Shown in pieces: positions 25,446 to 33,560 of a stretch of 49,969 nt of DNA. Source of the DNA: Rhodoferax sp. (GTDB taxonomy: Bacteria; Pseudomonadota; Gammaproteobacteria; Burkholderiales; Burkholderiaceae_C); contig JAMFRW010000032.1 of NCBI GenBank assembly GCA_026224975.1, positions 1 to 49,969 of the forward strand, in the 5' to 3' direction. Numbering within the stretch: the stretch's first letter is position 1; each line of letters starts with the position of its first letter. The position numbers were made by a program, and so were the translations under genes. The notes beneath the pieces were generated by a model, which was given only the letters and a program-made list of their open reading frames with translations, did not search any database and was not told the origin of the DNA.

Positions 25446-26039
25446 TCAGTCGACGAAAGAGAAGCGCCCTTCGGCCGCGAGCGACGCCAGCGGCAGACGC
25501 TGGTTGGGCAGCTCGCGTGCTTGCAGCGCTTCGGGCAGCACGCTCTTGTCGCCGCGCCGGCCGATGGCGATGACGGCATGCAGGTCGTAGTCGGCCGGGA
25601 TGCCGAGTGCGGCGCGCGCCTTCTCACGGTCGAAGCCGCCGATGCCGTGCGCATGCCAGCCATCGAGTGCCACTTGCAAGGCGAGGTGGCCCCAGGCGGC
25701 GCCGGCGTCGAAGGCATGGGTGGAGTTCGCCTGCGCCTCGCTCTTGCCGGGCGGCACCCAGACCGATCGCGAGATCACCAGCACGAGCGCCGAGGCGCGC
25801 TGCGCCCAGCCCTGGTTGTATTCAGAGAGCGAGCCGAAGATCGGCGCCCAGGCCGGCGTGCCGCTGCGGGCGTAGATGAAACGCCAGGGCTGCGCATTGA
25901 AGCCCGAAGGCGCCCAGCGCGCCGCTTCCAGAAAGCGCAGCAAGGTCGGCTCATCGATGGCCTCGCCAGTGAAGGCGCGGGGCGACCAGCGCTGCGTGAA
26001 TTGCGGGTCGATGGCGTGGTCTGGCGTGCGGTCCGACAT
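25446..26039 (-). CDS. Nitroreductase family flavoprotein
   Basis: A 197-residue FMN-binding nitroreductase-fold protein. The N-terminus RWSPRAFTGEAIDEPTLLRFLEAARWAPSGFNAQPWRFIY is the classical FMN and substrate region of the family, and FDAGAAWGHLALQVALDGWHAHGIGGF is the second FMN contact. These enzymes use NAD(P)H to reduce flavins, quinones or nitro groups. In an organosulfur island the simplest idea is that it supplies reduced FMN to the two SsuD-like monooxygenases, as no SsuE-type reductase is visible; this is inference. It is 32 bases upstream of the sulfhydrylase gene on the same strand. Confidence 0.88.
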   Translation of the reverse strand: MSDRTPDHAIDPQFTQRWSPRAFTGEAIDEPTLLRFLEAARWAPSGFNAQPWRFIYARSGTPAWAPIFGSLSEYNQGWAQRASALVLVISRSVWVPPGKSEAQANSTHAFDAGAAWGHLALQVALDGWHAHGIGGFDREKARAALGIPADYDLHAVIAIGRRGDKSVLPEALQARELPNQRLPLASLAAEGRFSFVD

Positions 26040-26139
26040 GAGGGCTCCGAGGTGGCTGAGCCTTGGAGGCTACGCAGTGCCGGGCACCAAGGCGAGCGAC
26101 TTCATCGCATATCGACGGACGGTTTTGTCACAAGCCGGA

Positions 26140-26964
26140 TCAGAAAGCCGGCACCATCGAGCCGGCGAAGTTGGCCTCGACGAACTTCTTCACCTCCGGC
26201 GACTGGAAGGCCTTCACCAGCTTGGCGACCCAGGGCTTGTCCTTGTCGGCGGTGCGCACGGCCAACAGGTTGGCATAGGGGTTCTTCGGGTCTTCGATGG
26301 CGATGGCGTCGCGCGTGGGCACCAGGCCGGCCTGCACCGCGAAGTTGGTGTTGATCGCGGCGGCGTCCAGATCGTCGAGCGAGCGCGGCAGTTGCGCGGC
26401 TTCCACCTGGATGATCTGCAGCTTCTTCGGGTTCTCGATCACATCGGCCACCGTTGCGCTGACGCCGGCGGTGGGCTTGAGCTTGATGACGCCGTACTTC
26501 TGCAGCAGTTGCAACGCGCGGCCGCTGTTGGACGGGTCGTTCTGAATGCCGACCTTGGCGCCGGCGGCCAAGTCGGCAATGCTCTTCACGCGCTTCGAAT
26601 AAAAGCCCATCGGGAAAGTGACGGTGTTGCCGACCGCGCTGATCTTGTAGCCGCGCGCCTTGATCTGTGATTCGAGAAACGGCAGGTGCTGGTAGCTGTT
26701 GGCTTCCACGTCACCGGCATCGAGCGCGGCATTGGGCTGGATGTAGTCCTGGAACTCGACGAGCTTGAGCACCAGGCCATCGCGCTCGGCGACCTTGCGC
26801 GCGACCTCGGCGATCTGCGCATGCGGGCCGGCGGTCACGGCGATGCGGATGGTGTCCTGGGCTTGCGCCATCGTCGGCAGCAGGGTGACGGCGGCAAGGG
26901 CCGTGGCGAATGCGAATGCCCCGCGGCGTGAGCAGGAGAACGAAAAAATCTTGGGAATGGGCAT
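26140..26964 (-). CDS. MetQ/NlpA family ABC substrate-binding protein
   Basis: A 274-residue periplasmic binding protein of the MetQ/NlpA family (methionine and related ligands). The signal peptide runs from MPIPKIFSF through a hydrophobic stretch to MAQAQD near residue 36. Landmarks are TAGPHAQIAEVARKVAERDGL, FQDYIQPNAALDAGDVEANSYQHLPFLE and IQNDPSNSGRALQLLQKYG. Unlike Escherichia coli MetQ it has no lipobox cysteine, so it should be a free periplasmic protein. No MetN/MetI genes are beside it. Start ATG 26964 is taken; an in-frame TTG at 27018 would add 18 residues before the signal. It lies just after the ATPase gene in the same direction. Confidence 0.88.
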   Translation of the reverse strand: MPIPKIFSFSCSRRGAFAFATALAAVTLLPTMAQAQDTIRIAVTAGPHAQIAEVARKVAERDGLVLKLVEFQDYIQPNAALDAGDVEANSYQHLPFLESQIKARGYKISAVGNTVTFPMGFYSKRVKSIADLAAGAKVGIQNDPSNSGRALQLLQKYGVIKLKPTAGVSATVADVIENPKKLQIIQVEAAQLPRSLDDLDAAAINTNFAVQAGLVPTRDAIAIEDPKNPYANLLAVRTADKDKPWVAKLVKAFQSPEVKKFVEANFAGSMVPAF

Positions 26965-27014
26965 GGGGTCTCGGAACAGGGTCGTGTGGGAAAGGTGAAA
27001 GCGAAAAGGTTCGA

Positions 27015-27758
27015 TCAAACAGCGTGCACCGCATGCAAGGCATGCCGCACCTCTGCGATGGTCGCTGCCGCGTCGGGTTGGCCTCGCCGGTGTTCGGGGC
27101 CACGCGGCAAAGCTATGCTGATCTCGTCGGCGATGCGGCCGGGCGCGCTGTCGAGCACGATGACGTGGTCGCTCAGGGCCACAGCTTCGTCGATGTCGTG
27201 CGTCACCAGCAACACCGTGATGCCATGCGCCTGCGCCACGCGCAGCAGCAGGTCTTGCAGCTTGAGCCGCGTGAAGGCATCGACGGCCGAAAACGGTTCG
27301 TCGAGCAGCAGCACCTTCGGCTGAACGAACAGGCCGCGCGCGATGGCGACGCGCTGCGCCTGCCCGCCCGACAACTGCTTGGGCAGGCGGTCGCCCAGGC
27401 CAGCCAGGCCGACTTCATCGAGCAGCGCAGCCACACGCGCAGTGTCGGCCGCACTTTCGCCATCGAAAACCACGTTGCGCGCGACGCTCAGCCAGGGGAA
27501 GAGCCGCGGCTCCTGGAAGACGAAGCGAATGTCGCGCGTCGGCGCCGTCACCACCTGTCCTGCGAGCCGCACCTGGCCGGTGAAATCACGGTCCAGCCCG
27601 GCGGCGATGCGCAGCAGCGTGCTCTTGCCGCAGCCGCTGGCGCCCACGAGCGCCACCACTTCACCGGCTTGCAAGCGCAGGCGAACATCCTCCAGCACCG
27701 GCGCGGCGCCGAAGTGCTTGCGCAGCACCAGGAGGTCGAGCAAGGCGGGCTCAGCCAC
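27015..27758 (-). CDS. ssuB: ABC transporter ATPase, SsuB/TauB type
   Basis: A 247-residue ABC ATPase with Walker A GASGCGKST (about residues 44-52), the signature LSGGQAQR, Walker B VLLLDEP and the H-loop VTHDIDEAV, as in sulfonate/nitrate/taurine importers. It acts at the cytoplasmic face of the permease. GTG 27758 is chosen because it yields a normal N-terminus and overlaps the end of the permease gene by eight bases. It is the only ATPase in the sulfur island, although four binding proteins are present. Confidence 0.9.
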   Translation of the reverse strand: MAEPALLDLLVLRKHFGAAPVLEDVRLRLQAGEVVALVGASGCGKSTLLRIAAGLDRDFTGQVRLAGQVVTAPTRDIRFVFQEPRLFPWLSVARNVVFDGESAADTARVAALLDEVGLAGLGDRLPKQLSGGQAQRVAIARGLFVQPKVLLLDEPFSAVDAFTRLKLQDLLLRVAQAHGITVLLVTHDIDEAVALSDHVIVLDSAPGRIADEISIALPRGPEHRRGQPDAAATIAEVRHALHAVHAV

Positions 27759-28671
27759 GGCGTGTGTCCAGTGTGTCGCGCCAGGCCAGCCAGCGGGTTT
27801 CGAGCCTCTGCATGCCGGTGTCGGTGAGCTTGCCCAGCAGCGCGAGCAGCACGATGGCGGCCAGCACGATGTCGGCGCGGCCGGTCTCGCGGCCATCGGT
27901 CAGCAGGTAGCCGAGGCCGCGCGTGGCCGCGATCAGTTCGGCGGCGACCATGAACATCCACGCCAGTGAAAGCCCGTTACGCAAGCCGGTCAGCACCGCC
28001 GGCAGCGAAGCCGGCAACAGCACGCGCCTCACCATGGCCCACGGCGAGAGGCCGGCCATCTCGGCAACCTCGATCAGCTTGCGGTCCACATCGCGCAGCC
28101 CCGAGGCCACGCCCATGTAAACCGGAAAGAAGGCGCCGATGGCCACCAGCGTGATCTTGGGCGCTTCGTCGATGCCCAGCCACAGCAACAGCAATGGCAC
28201 CCAGGCCAGCGACGGGATCGCACGCAGTGCCTGAAAGCTCGGGTCGAGCACGGCCCGCGCACGCGGCGCCAGCCCCACCCATGCGCCCAACGCCACCGCC
28301 AGCGCCGAGCCGATGGCAAAGCCGATCGCCACGCGCGCCGTGCTGGCGGCGATGTGCGCGGCCAGGCCATTGCCGGCCAGGTCGAACAGCGTGCGCGCGA
28401 TCTCGCTCGGCGGCGGCAGCAGGTGCGCGGGCACGGCGTCCAGGCGCACGGCCGCCTCGAGCACCAGCAACAAGCTCAACGGCAGCACGGCGCCCAGCCA
28501 GCGCGGCGCTTCGCGTGAGCGGGCTGGTGAATGCCGCAATGATGGCTCCGCGCTCGGGCGTGCCGCGTCTGTCGCAGACGGGCCGGCAGCGGGTCGAGCA
28601 TCTGCCGACGACGCTTCGTGAGGCGCAACGAGCGAACCCGCCTCCGGCCTCCTCAAGGCGCGCGTGTTCAC
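27751..28671 (-). CDS. ssuC: ABC transporter permease, SsuC/TauC type
   Basis: A 306-residue inner-membrane permease with six or so helices. The EAA loop that contacts the ATPase is EVAEMAGLSPWAMVRRVLLPASLP. The core resembles SsuC (LPPPSEIARTLFDL, SLAWMFMVAAELIAATRGLGYLL). About 55 residues precede the first helix, longer than usual and rich in Ala/Pro/Ser. GTG 28671 is used, 11 bases after the stop of the binding-protein gene; a start further inside (near SREAPRWLGAV) cannot be excluded. It forms an operon with the preceding binding protein and the following ATPase. Confidence 0.9.
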   Translation of the reverse strand: MNTRALRRPEAGSLVAPHEASSADARPAAGPSATDAARPSAEPSLRHSPARSREAPRWLGAVLPLSLLLVLEAAVRLDAVPAHLLPPPSEIARTLFDLAGNGLAAHIAASTARVAIGFAIGSALAVALGAWVGLAPRARAVLDPSFQALRAIPSLAWVPLLLLWLGIDEAPKITLVAIGAFFPVYMGVASGLRDVDRKLIEVAEMAGLSPWAMVRRVLLPASLPAVLTGLRNGLSLAWMFMVAAELIAATRGLGYLLTDGRETGRADIVLAAIVLLALLGKLTDTGMQRLETRWLAWRDTLDTRRG

Positions 28672-28681
28672 ACCGCCTGCC

Positions 28682-29683
28682 TCAAGCCACCGGCGCGGCT
28701 GCCGGCCCACCCACCAGCCCACGCGCGAACTGCGTGTCGACCAGGTCGGCGATGGCCTTGGTCAGGTCGGTGCCGGGCTTGACGAGCTGTTCGTCGAGCA
28801 GGATGGGCGCCGCATCGCGCAGGGCGTTCACATGCTCGGCCGAGGGCTGCGGGTTGCTCAAATCAGTGCGCAGCTTGAGCTGCAGCAGCGCTACTTGCAA
28901 GCTCACCTTGGCCTCGTCGGAAAGGATCTTCGCCGCCTCGGTGGTGTTGGCCAGCACCCAGCGGCGCGCGCGTTCGTAGCCGGCGATCACACGCTTGACG
29001 TCGTTCGGGCGGCGGGCCAGAAAGTCCTGCCGCACGTTGAGGAAGCCATAGGTGTTGAAGGCGACATTGCGGTAGATGAGCCGCGAGCCGGCATCGAGTT
29101 CGCTGGCCGCCATCAACGGGTCCAGCCCGGCCCAAGCGTCGACGCGACCTTGCTCCAGCGCGGCGCGGCCATCGGCGTGTTGCAGCGACACGTGTTCGAT
29201 GTCGGTGCGCTTGAGCCCCACGGTGTGAAGTGCGCGCAACAGGAAGAGGTAGGGGTCGGTGCCCTTGGTGGCCGCGACCTTCTTGCCCTTCAGGTCGGCA
29301 AGCGTGCGGATCTTCGAGTCACGGGGCACGACGAGTGCCGTCCATTCCGGGCGCGAGAAGATGTAGGGCGCGCGGATCGGGTTGCCGTTGGCCTTGGCGA
29401 GCAAGGCGGCCAGGCCGGCGGAGGAGCCGATGTCGATGCTGTCGGCGTTGAGATATTCGAGCGCACGGTTGCTGCCGGCGCTCAACACCCACTTGACAGC
29501 GATGCCGTCCTTGCCGAAGTCTTCTTCCAGCCAGCCGAAGCGGCGCAGCACCAGGCTGGTCGGCGAGTAGTAGGCGTAGTCCAGCCGAACTTCCTTGGGG
29601 TTGTCGGCGGCGCGGGCCAGGCCCGGCAGGGTGAGGGCAGCGGCGCCGACGGCAGCGCTTTGCAGGAGGATTCGGCGTTGCAT
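28682..29683 (-). CDS. ssuA: SsuA-like ABC substrate-binding protein (sulfonate type), copy 3
   Basis: A 333-residue periplasmic binding protein with signal peptide MQRRILLQSAAVGAAALTLPGLARA (cut near residue 25) and mature start VRLDYAYYSPTSLVLRRFGWLEEDFG. The landmarks VKWVLSAGSNRALEYLNADSIDIGSS, ADLKGKKVAATKGTDPYLFLLRAL and HADGRAALEQGRVDAWAGLDPLMAA place it with aliphatic-sulfonate binding proteins. It directly precedes the permease and ATPase genes, so this copy is the most likely dedicated SsuA; the other two copies are downstream. It is 21 bases after the flavin-oxidase gene in the same operon. Confidence 0.9.
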   Translation of the reverse strand: MQRRILLQSAAVGAAALTLPGLARAADNPKEVRLDYAYYSPTSLVLRRFGWLEEDFGKDGIAVKWVLSAGSNRALEYLNADSIDIGSSAGLAALLAKANGNPIRAPYIFSRPEWTALVVPRDSKIRTLADLKGKKVAATKGTDPYLFLLRALHTVGLKRTDIEHVSLQHADGRAALEQGRVDAWAGLDPLMAASELDAGSRLIYRNVAFNTYGFLNVRQDFLARRPNDVKRVIAGYERARRWVLANTTEAAKILSDEAKVSLQVALLQLKLRTDLSNPQPSAEHVNALRDAAPILLDEQLVKPGTDLTKAIADLVDTQFARGLVGGPAAAPVA

Positions 29684-29704
29684 GGGGTGGGTGCCTGAGT
29701 GGGT

Positions 29705-30916
29705 TTATGAATAGAAGCTGGGCTGGGGCAAGCGCCCGTTCAGAGCCCAGTCGCCGAGTTCGCGGACCTTGTAGTCGACCGGGTCGTGCAGGCTGTGGAC
29801 GCGCAGGTTGCGCCAGAAGCGGTCGAGCCGTAGCGCGGCGGCGGTGGCGCGGGCGCCGGTCACATCGAACATGCGATGCACCACATCGAGCCCGGCGCGC
29901 GTGGTCGCGATCTTGGCGGTGGCGACGGCAATGGCGACTTCGCCGCGTTCGGCTTCGGTGAGTTCGGGGCCGCGCTGCCAGGCCTGGTCGAAAGCCGCGG
30001 CAGCATGCACCAGCAGCAGGCGCGCGCCTTCGAGTTCGAGCTGGAACTCGCCGTAGTGCGACAGGATGTACGGATCTTCCGCTGACGTTGCGGCAGACGA
30101 TGCCAGCCACGGACGGCCTTGCGCGAGCGTGAATTGGCGCGCTTCGGCGAAGCCGACCTCCCCCAGCCCGAGGTAGATGTGTGCCAGGATCAACTGCGCC
30201 AGCAAGGGGCGCAGGCAGGCAAAGGGCGTGGAGAGCGGGCCGGGATCGGTGAGCATCTCGTGGGCGGCCACGGCCACGCGGTCGAACACGACGGTGCCGC
30301 TGTCGGTCTGGCGCTGGCCCATGTTGTCCCAGTCGCCGAGCACGGTGATGCCCGGGCGCCGGGTCGGCACCACGCCGATCAGGAGGTGCCCGCCAGGGTG
30401 CAATGCGGAAGCGACCAATCTGTCGGAATCACTCGCGCCGGAGCAGAAACTCTTGCGGCCGGAAAACACATAACCGCCATCGGCCTGCGGCTCGGCCAGC
30501 GTCGATTTGTCCAGCGGGTTGAGCGCATTGCCCCAGAACCAGCGCTGCTCCAGCGTCTGCTCCGTCCACGGCTGCCACTGGCTGCGTTGGCCGAAAAGCC
30601 GGATGGTGGCGAGCATCAAATGGTGGAAGGCGAAGAGGTGCGCGATGGAGCTGTCGACACGCGCAAAGCGGCGCGCGACATCCAGCGTCTGCTGCCAGTT
30701 GGCGCCCAGCCCGCCGAGCTCACGCGGCACGCTCAAGCCCAGCAGGCCGCTGGCACGCAGCAGGTCGCGCTCTACCTTGGCGGTGCCGCCTCGCTGGTCG
30801 CGTGCGACGGCGGTTTCTGCCAATGCGGACACCACGTCCTCGACCGCGTGTTGCCACGGGGCGGCGCTCTTGTCGCCGCTTTGACCCCGCTCGGATTCGA
30901 TGTGTTTCATGCCCAT
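29705..30916 (-). CDS. DszC/SfnB-like flavin monooxygenase (acyl-CoA dehydrogenase fold)
   Basis: A 403-residue member of the acyl-CoA-dehydrogenase-fold flavin monooxygenases. Features are LGLSVPRELGGLGANWQQTLDVARRFARVDSSIAHLFAFHH, RWFWGNALNPLD and GRKSFCSGASDSDRL, which resemble DszC and the SfnB sulfur-acquisition oxidoreductases rather than fatty-acid dehydrogenases; the catalytic base Glu of the latter is not evident. Such enzymes use reduced flavin and O2 to oxidise sulfur compounds. It heads the sulfur operon and faces the divergent SsuD-like genes. The frame is open to 30991; starts at 30991, 30955, 30916 and 30910 are possible, none with a strong ribosome binding site. Confidence 0.85.
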   Translation of the reverse strand: MGMKHIESERGQSGDKSAAPWQHAVEDVVSALAETAVARDQRGGTAKVERDLLRASGLLGLSVPRELGGLGANWQQTLDVARRFARVDSSIAHLFAFHHLMLATIRLFGQRSQWQPWTEQTLEQRWFWGNALNPLDKSTLAEPQADGGYVFSGRKSFCSGASDSDRLVASALHPGGHLLIGVVPTRRPGITVLGDWDNMGQRQTDSGTVVFDRVAVAAHEMLTDPGPLSTPFACLRPLLAQLILAHIYLGLGEVGFAEARQFTLAQGRPWLASSAATSAEDPYILSHYGEFQLELEGARLLLVHAAAAFDQAWQRGPELTEAERGEVAIAVATAKIATTRAGLDVVHRMFDVTGARATAAALRLDRFWRNLRVHSLHDPVDYKVRELGDWALNGRLPQPSFYS

Positions 30917-30956
30917 CGATTCTGCGGACGGCAGCGCCGCAGCTTTGCGCGACATT

Positions 30957-30972
30957 CGTCTATCGATAGACG
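30957..30972. promoter_or_regulatory. 16-bp perfect palindrome in the sulfur-island divergent region
   Basis: CGTCTATCGATAGACG at 30957-30972 is identical to its reverse complement. It lies between the divergent flavin-oxidase operon and the SsuD-like genes, upstream of or overlapping the start of the former depending on which start is used. A dimeric repressor or activator of sulfur metabolism could bind here and control both directions. Confidence 0.5.
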
Positions 30973-31109
30973 GATAGCACCGATGCGCCATGCTGCGGCG
31001 ACCGTATCTTTATGTCCATTCAGCATCTTTAGACATTCCGATAATGATCTTGGTGATAGAGCGCCACCTGCCTACGATGCCGCACACATCATCCGCAGGA
31101 GTCATTCGA

Positions 31110-32243
31110 ATGTCAGTCGAGTTCATCGGTTACGTCGCCTCGCGCGAAGCGAGCGAGATCATTGCCCCCAGCGGGCCTGTCATCGACAAGAGCTGGATCA
31201 GCACGGTTGCCAAGGCTCACGAGCGGGCCGGCTTCGACCGCGCGCTGGTCGCCTACGGCAGCAGCTCGCCCGATGCCTTCCAGATCGCTGCCTATGCCGC
31301 CCACGAAACGCGCACGCTCAAGCTGCTGCTGGCGCACCGCCCCGGCTTCGTCTTCCCGACGCTGGCCGCGCGCCAGTTGGCATCGCTAGACCACTTCAGC
31401 GAAGGCCGCCTCACGGTGCACATCATCAGCGGCGGCAGCGATGCCGAGCAGCAGCGTGATGGCGACTACCTGGACCATGACCAGCGTTACGACCGCACCG
31501 ATGAATACCTCGACGTCGTCAAGCGCACCTGGACCAGCACCCAACCCTTCGACCACGAAGGCGCGCATTACCGCGTGAAAGACAACTTCGCCGGCATCAA
31601 GCCGCTGCAAACGCGCGACGGGCTGCCGCACGTGCCGGTGTTCTTCGGCGGCTCTTCCGAGGCAGCCTTGCGCGTGGCCGGCAAGCACGCCGATGTGTAC
31701 GCGCTGTGGGGCGAGCCGCTGGACCAGGTGCGTGAGGCCATCGCCAGCGTGCGCGCCGCGGCGCTGCCCCACGGGCGTGACAAGCAGGTGGGTTTCAGCC
31801 TCTCGCTGCGGCCCATCATCGCCGCGACCGAAGAGGCGGCCTGGGCCAAGGCCCACCGCATCCTCGAGCGGGCGCGCAGCGTGGTCGCGCAGTCACCGCG
31901 CTATCAGCAGCGGCTGGGCGCCGCGCCTCAGAACGTGGGGTCGCAACGCCTGCTGCAGGCCGCGAGCCGCGGCAAGGTGCTGGATGCGCGGCTGTGGACG
32001 GAGTTGTCGGCGCTGACCGGCGCAGCCGGCAATTCGACATCGCTGGTGGGCACGCCGGAGCAAGTGGCCGAGTCGCTGCTGGCCTACCACGACCTGGGCG
32101 TGACGACCTTCCTCATCCGCGGCTTCGAGCCGCTGCTGGATGCGATCGACTACGGCCGCGAGCTGATCCCGCTGGTGCGCGCCGAGGTGGCCCGCCGTGA
32201 GGCGCAGGTGCGCGATGCGTCGCCGGCGGCGATTGCTGCTTGA
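31110..32243 (+). CDS. SsuD-like FMN-dependent alkanesulfonate/sulfone monooxygenase, copy 1
   Basis: A 377-residue luciferase-like (LLM) flavin monooxygenase. Motifs such as LAHRPGFVFPTLAARQLASLDHFSEGRLTVHIISGGSDAEQQRDGD, RTDEYLDVV and VFFGGSSEAALRVAGKHADVYALWGEP place it with SsuD and relatives, which release sulfite from sulfonates using FMNH2 and O2. The frame is open from 30990, but ATG 31110 is preceded by AGGAG at good spacing and begins MSVEFIGYVA like its relatives. It is followed by a paralogue 67 bases on, and faces the sulfur operon. FMNH2 must come from a reductase elsewhere or from the nitroreductase in the island. Confidence 0.9.
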   Translation: MSVEFIGYVASREASEIIAPSGPVIDKSWISTVAKAHERAGFDRALVAYGSSSPDAFQIAAYAAHETRTLKLLLAHRPGFVFPTLAARQLASLDHFSEGRLTVHIISGGSDAEQQRDGDYLDHDQRYDRTDEYLDVVKRTWTSTQPFDHEGAHYRVKDNFAGIKPLQTRDGLPHVPVFFGGSSEAALRVAGKHADVYALWGEPLDQVREAIASVRAAALPHGRDKQVGFSLSLRPIIAATEEAAWAKAHRILERARSVVAQSPRYQQRLGAAPQNVGSQRLLQAASRGKVLDARLWTELSALTGAAGNSTSLVGTPEQVAESLLAYHDLGVTTFLIRGFEPLLDAIDYGRELIPLVRAEVARREAQVRDASPAAIAA

Positions 32244-32310
32244 TGCTCTGCTTGAAGCCCGGCGCATCTCTCGCCACACCCGCGAACGCAACCATCACAC
32301 CCTCATCATC

Positions 32311-33453
32311 ATGACCACCGAACACGACCAAACAACCATCGAATTCATCGGCCTCGTCGGCAACCAGGAAGGCAGCGAAGCCTTCCCATCGCACGGACCG
32401 GTGATCGACAAGCAGCACGTCTCACTCGCCTCGCTCGCGCACGAGAGCGGCGCCTTCGACCGGGTGCTGATCGGTTACTCGAGCTTCTCGCCCGATGGCC
32501 TTCAGCTCGCTTCCTATCTCTCGCACCAGACCGAGCGGCTGAGCCCGCTGATCGCGCACCGGCCCGGCTTCGTCTCGCCGACGCTGGCGGCGCGCTCCTT
32601 TGCCACGCTGGATCAGTTGAATGGCGGCCGCGTCGCGATCAACTTCATCACCGGCGGCAACGACACCGAGCAGCAGCGCGATGGCGACTTCCTCGGCCAC
32701 GACGAACGCTACGAACGCACCGGCGAATACATCGAGGTGCTCAAGAAGGTCTGGACCAGCGAGAAGCCCTTCGACCACCACGGAAAGCACTACCAGGTGA
32801 CCGGCGCGTTCTCGGACGTGAAGCCGGTGAACGGCCACATCCCGATCTACTTCTCGGGCTCGTCGGATGCGGCCATCCGCATCGCCGCGCAGCATGCCGA
32901 TGTCTACATGCTGTGGGGCGAGCCGGTCGAGCAGGTGCGTGAGGTGGTGAAGCGCGTTCGAGCTGCGGCCGCCGAATACGGGCGCGAGCGTCACATCCGT
33001 TTCAGCCTCTCGTTGCGGCCGGTGCTGGCCGAAACCGAAGAAGCGGCCTGGGCACGTGCCGACGAATTCCTGGAGCGTGCCAAGGCGCTCAAGGGCAAGA
33101 CGGCGTGGAGCCGCTTCCGCCCCGCGGGTGCGCCGCAGAACGTGGGCTCGCAACGCCTGCTGGCCGTGGCCGCACAAGGCCGCGTGGTCGACAAGCGCCT
33201 GTGGACCGAGATGGCCGCGCTCAGCGGCGCAGGTGGCAATTCGACCGGGCTGGTCGGCACGCCGCAGCAGGTGGCCGAATCGCTGCTCGACTACCGCGAC
33301 GTGGGCGTAGGCACCTTCCTGATCCGTGGCTTCGACCCGCTGCGCGACGCGGTGCAGTACGGCCGCGAGCTGATCCCGCTGACGCGCCGCCTGGCGGCCG
33401 AACGCGCCCTGCACCTGGAGCGACATGCCGAGGCCAGCCCGCTGGCAGCATGA
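32311..33453 (+). CDS. SsuD-like FMN-dependent monooxygenase, copy 2
   Basis: A 380-residue LLM flavin monooxygenase, clearly a paralogue of the gene just before it: both share AHRPGF, GAPQNVGSQRLL, LVGTP-QVAESLL and the IRGF motif near the C-terminus at the same positions. It has the same family features (INFITGGNDTEQQRDGD, YFSGSSDAAIRIAAQHADVYMLWGEP). ATG 32311 gives MTTEHDQTTIEFIGL; there is no good ribosome binding site, which suggests coupling to copy 1. Changes around the substrate pocket would allow a different sulfonate or sulfone; this is inference. Its stop overlaps the ATG of a receiver-domain fragment. Confidence 0.9.
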   Translation: MTTEHDQTTIEFIGLVGNQEGSEAFPSHGPVIDKQHVSLASLAHESGAFDRVLIGYSSFSPDGLQLASYLSHQTERLSPLIAHRPGFVSPTLAARSFATLDQLNGGRVAINFITGGNDTEQQRDGDFLGHDERYERTGEYIEVLKKVWTSEKPFDHHGKHYQVTGAFSDVKPVNGHIPIYFSGSSDAAIRIAAQHADVYMLWGEPVEQVREVVKRVRAAAAEYGRERHIRFSLSLRPVLAETEEAAWARADEFLERAKALKGKTAWSRFRPAGAPQNVGSQRLLAVAAQGRVVDKRLWTEMAALSGAGGNSTGLVGTPQQVAESLLDYRDVGVGTFLIRGFDPLRDAVQYGRELIPLTRRLAAERALHLERHAEASPLAA

Positions 33454-33560
33454 ACGACTACATCGTCAAGCCCATCGACGTGGCGGCGATGTTCGAGACG
33501 CTGGGCCGCTGGGCCGCTGGGTGCGGCGCGCAGACGTCCCGATTCCCTGGCAGGGTCTAG
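33450..33560 (+). pseudogene. Remnant of a receiver domain (C-terminal end)
   Basis: The 36 codons from ATG 33450 (overlapping the stop of the monooxygenase gene) to TAG 33560 read MNDYIVKPIDVAAMFETLGR, which matches the end of receiver domains: the GMxDYxxKPID segment with the conserved lysine and the last helix. The preceding 80 to 90 residues with the phospho-Asp are missing. It is thus the tail of a lost hybrid kinase or response regulator joined directly to the sulfur island. The last 14 residues look random. It overlaps the convergent aminotransferase gene by four bases. Whether it is translated as a small protein is unknown. Confidence 0.6.

Noticed and set aside
30970-31109. A sigma-54 promoter for the sulfur genes
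   Set aside because: The nearest candidate on the minus strand (TGGCGCATCGGTGC) has nine instead of ten bases between GG and GC, and no other match was found.
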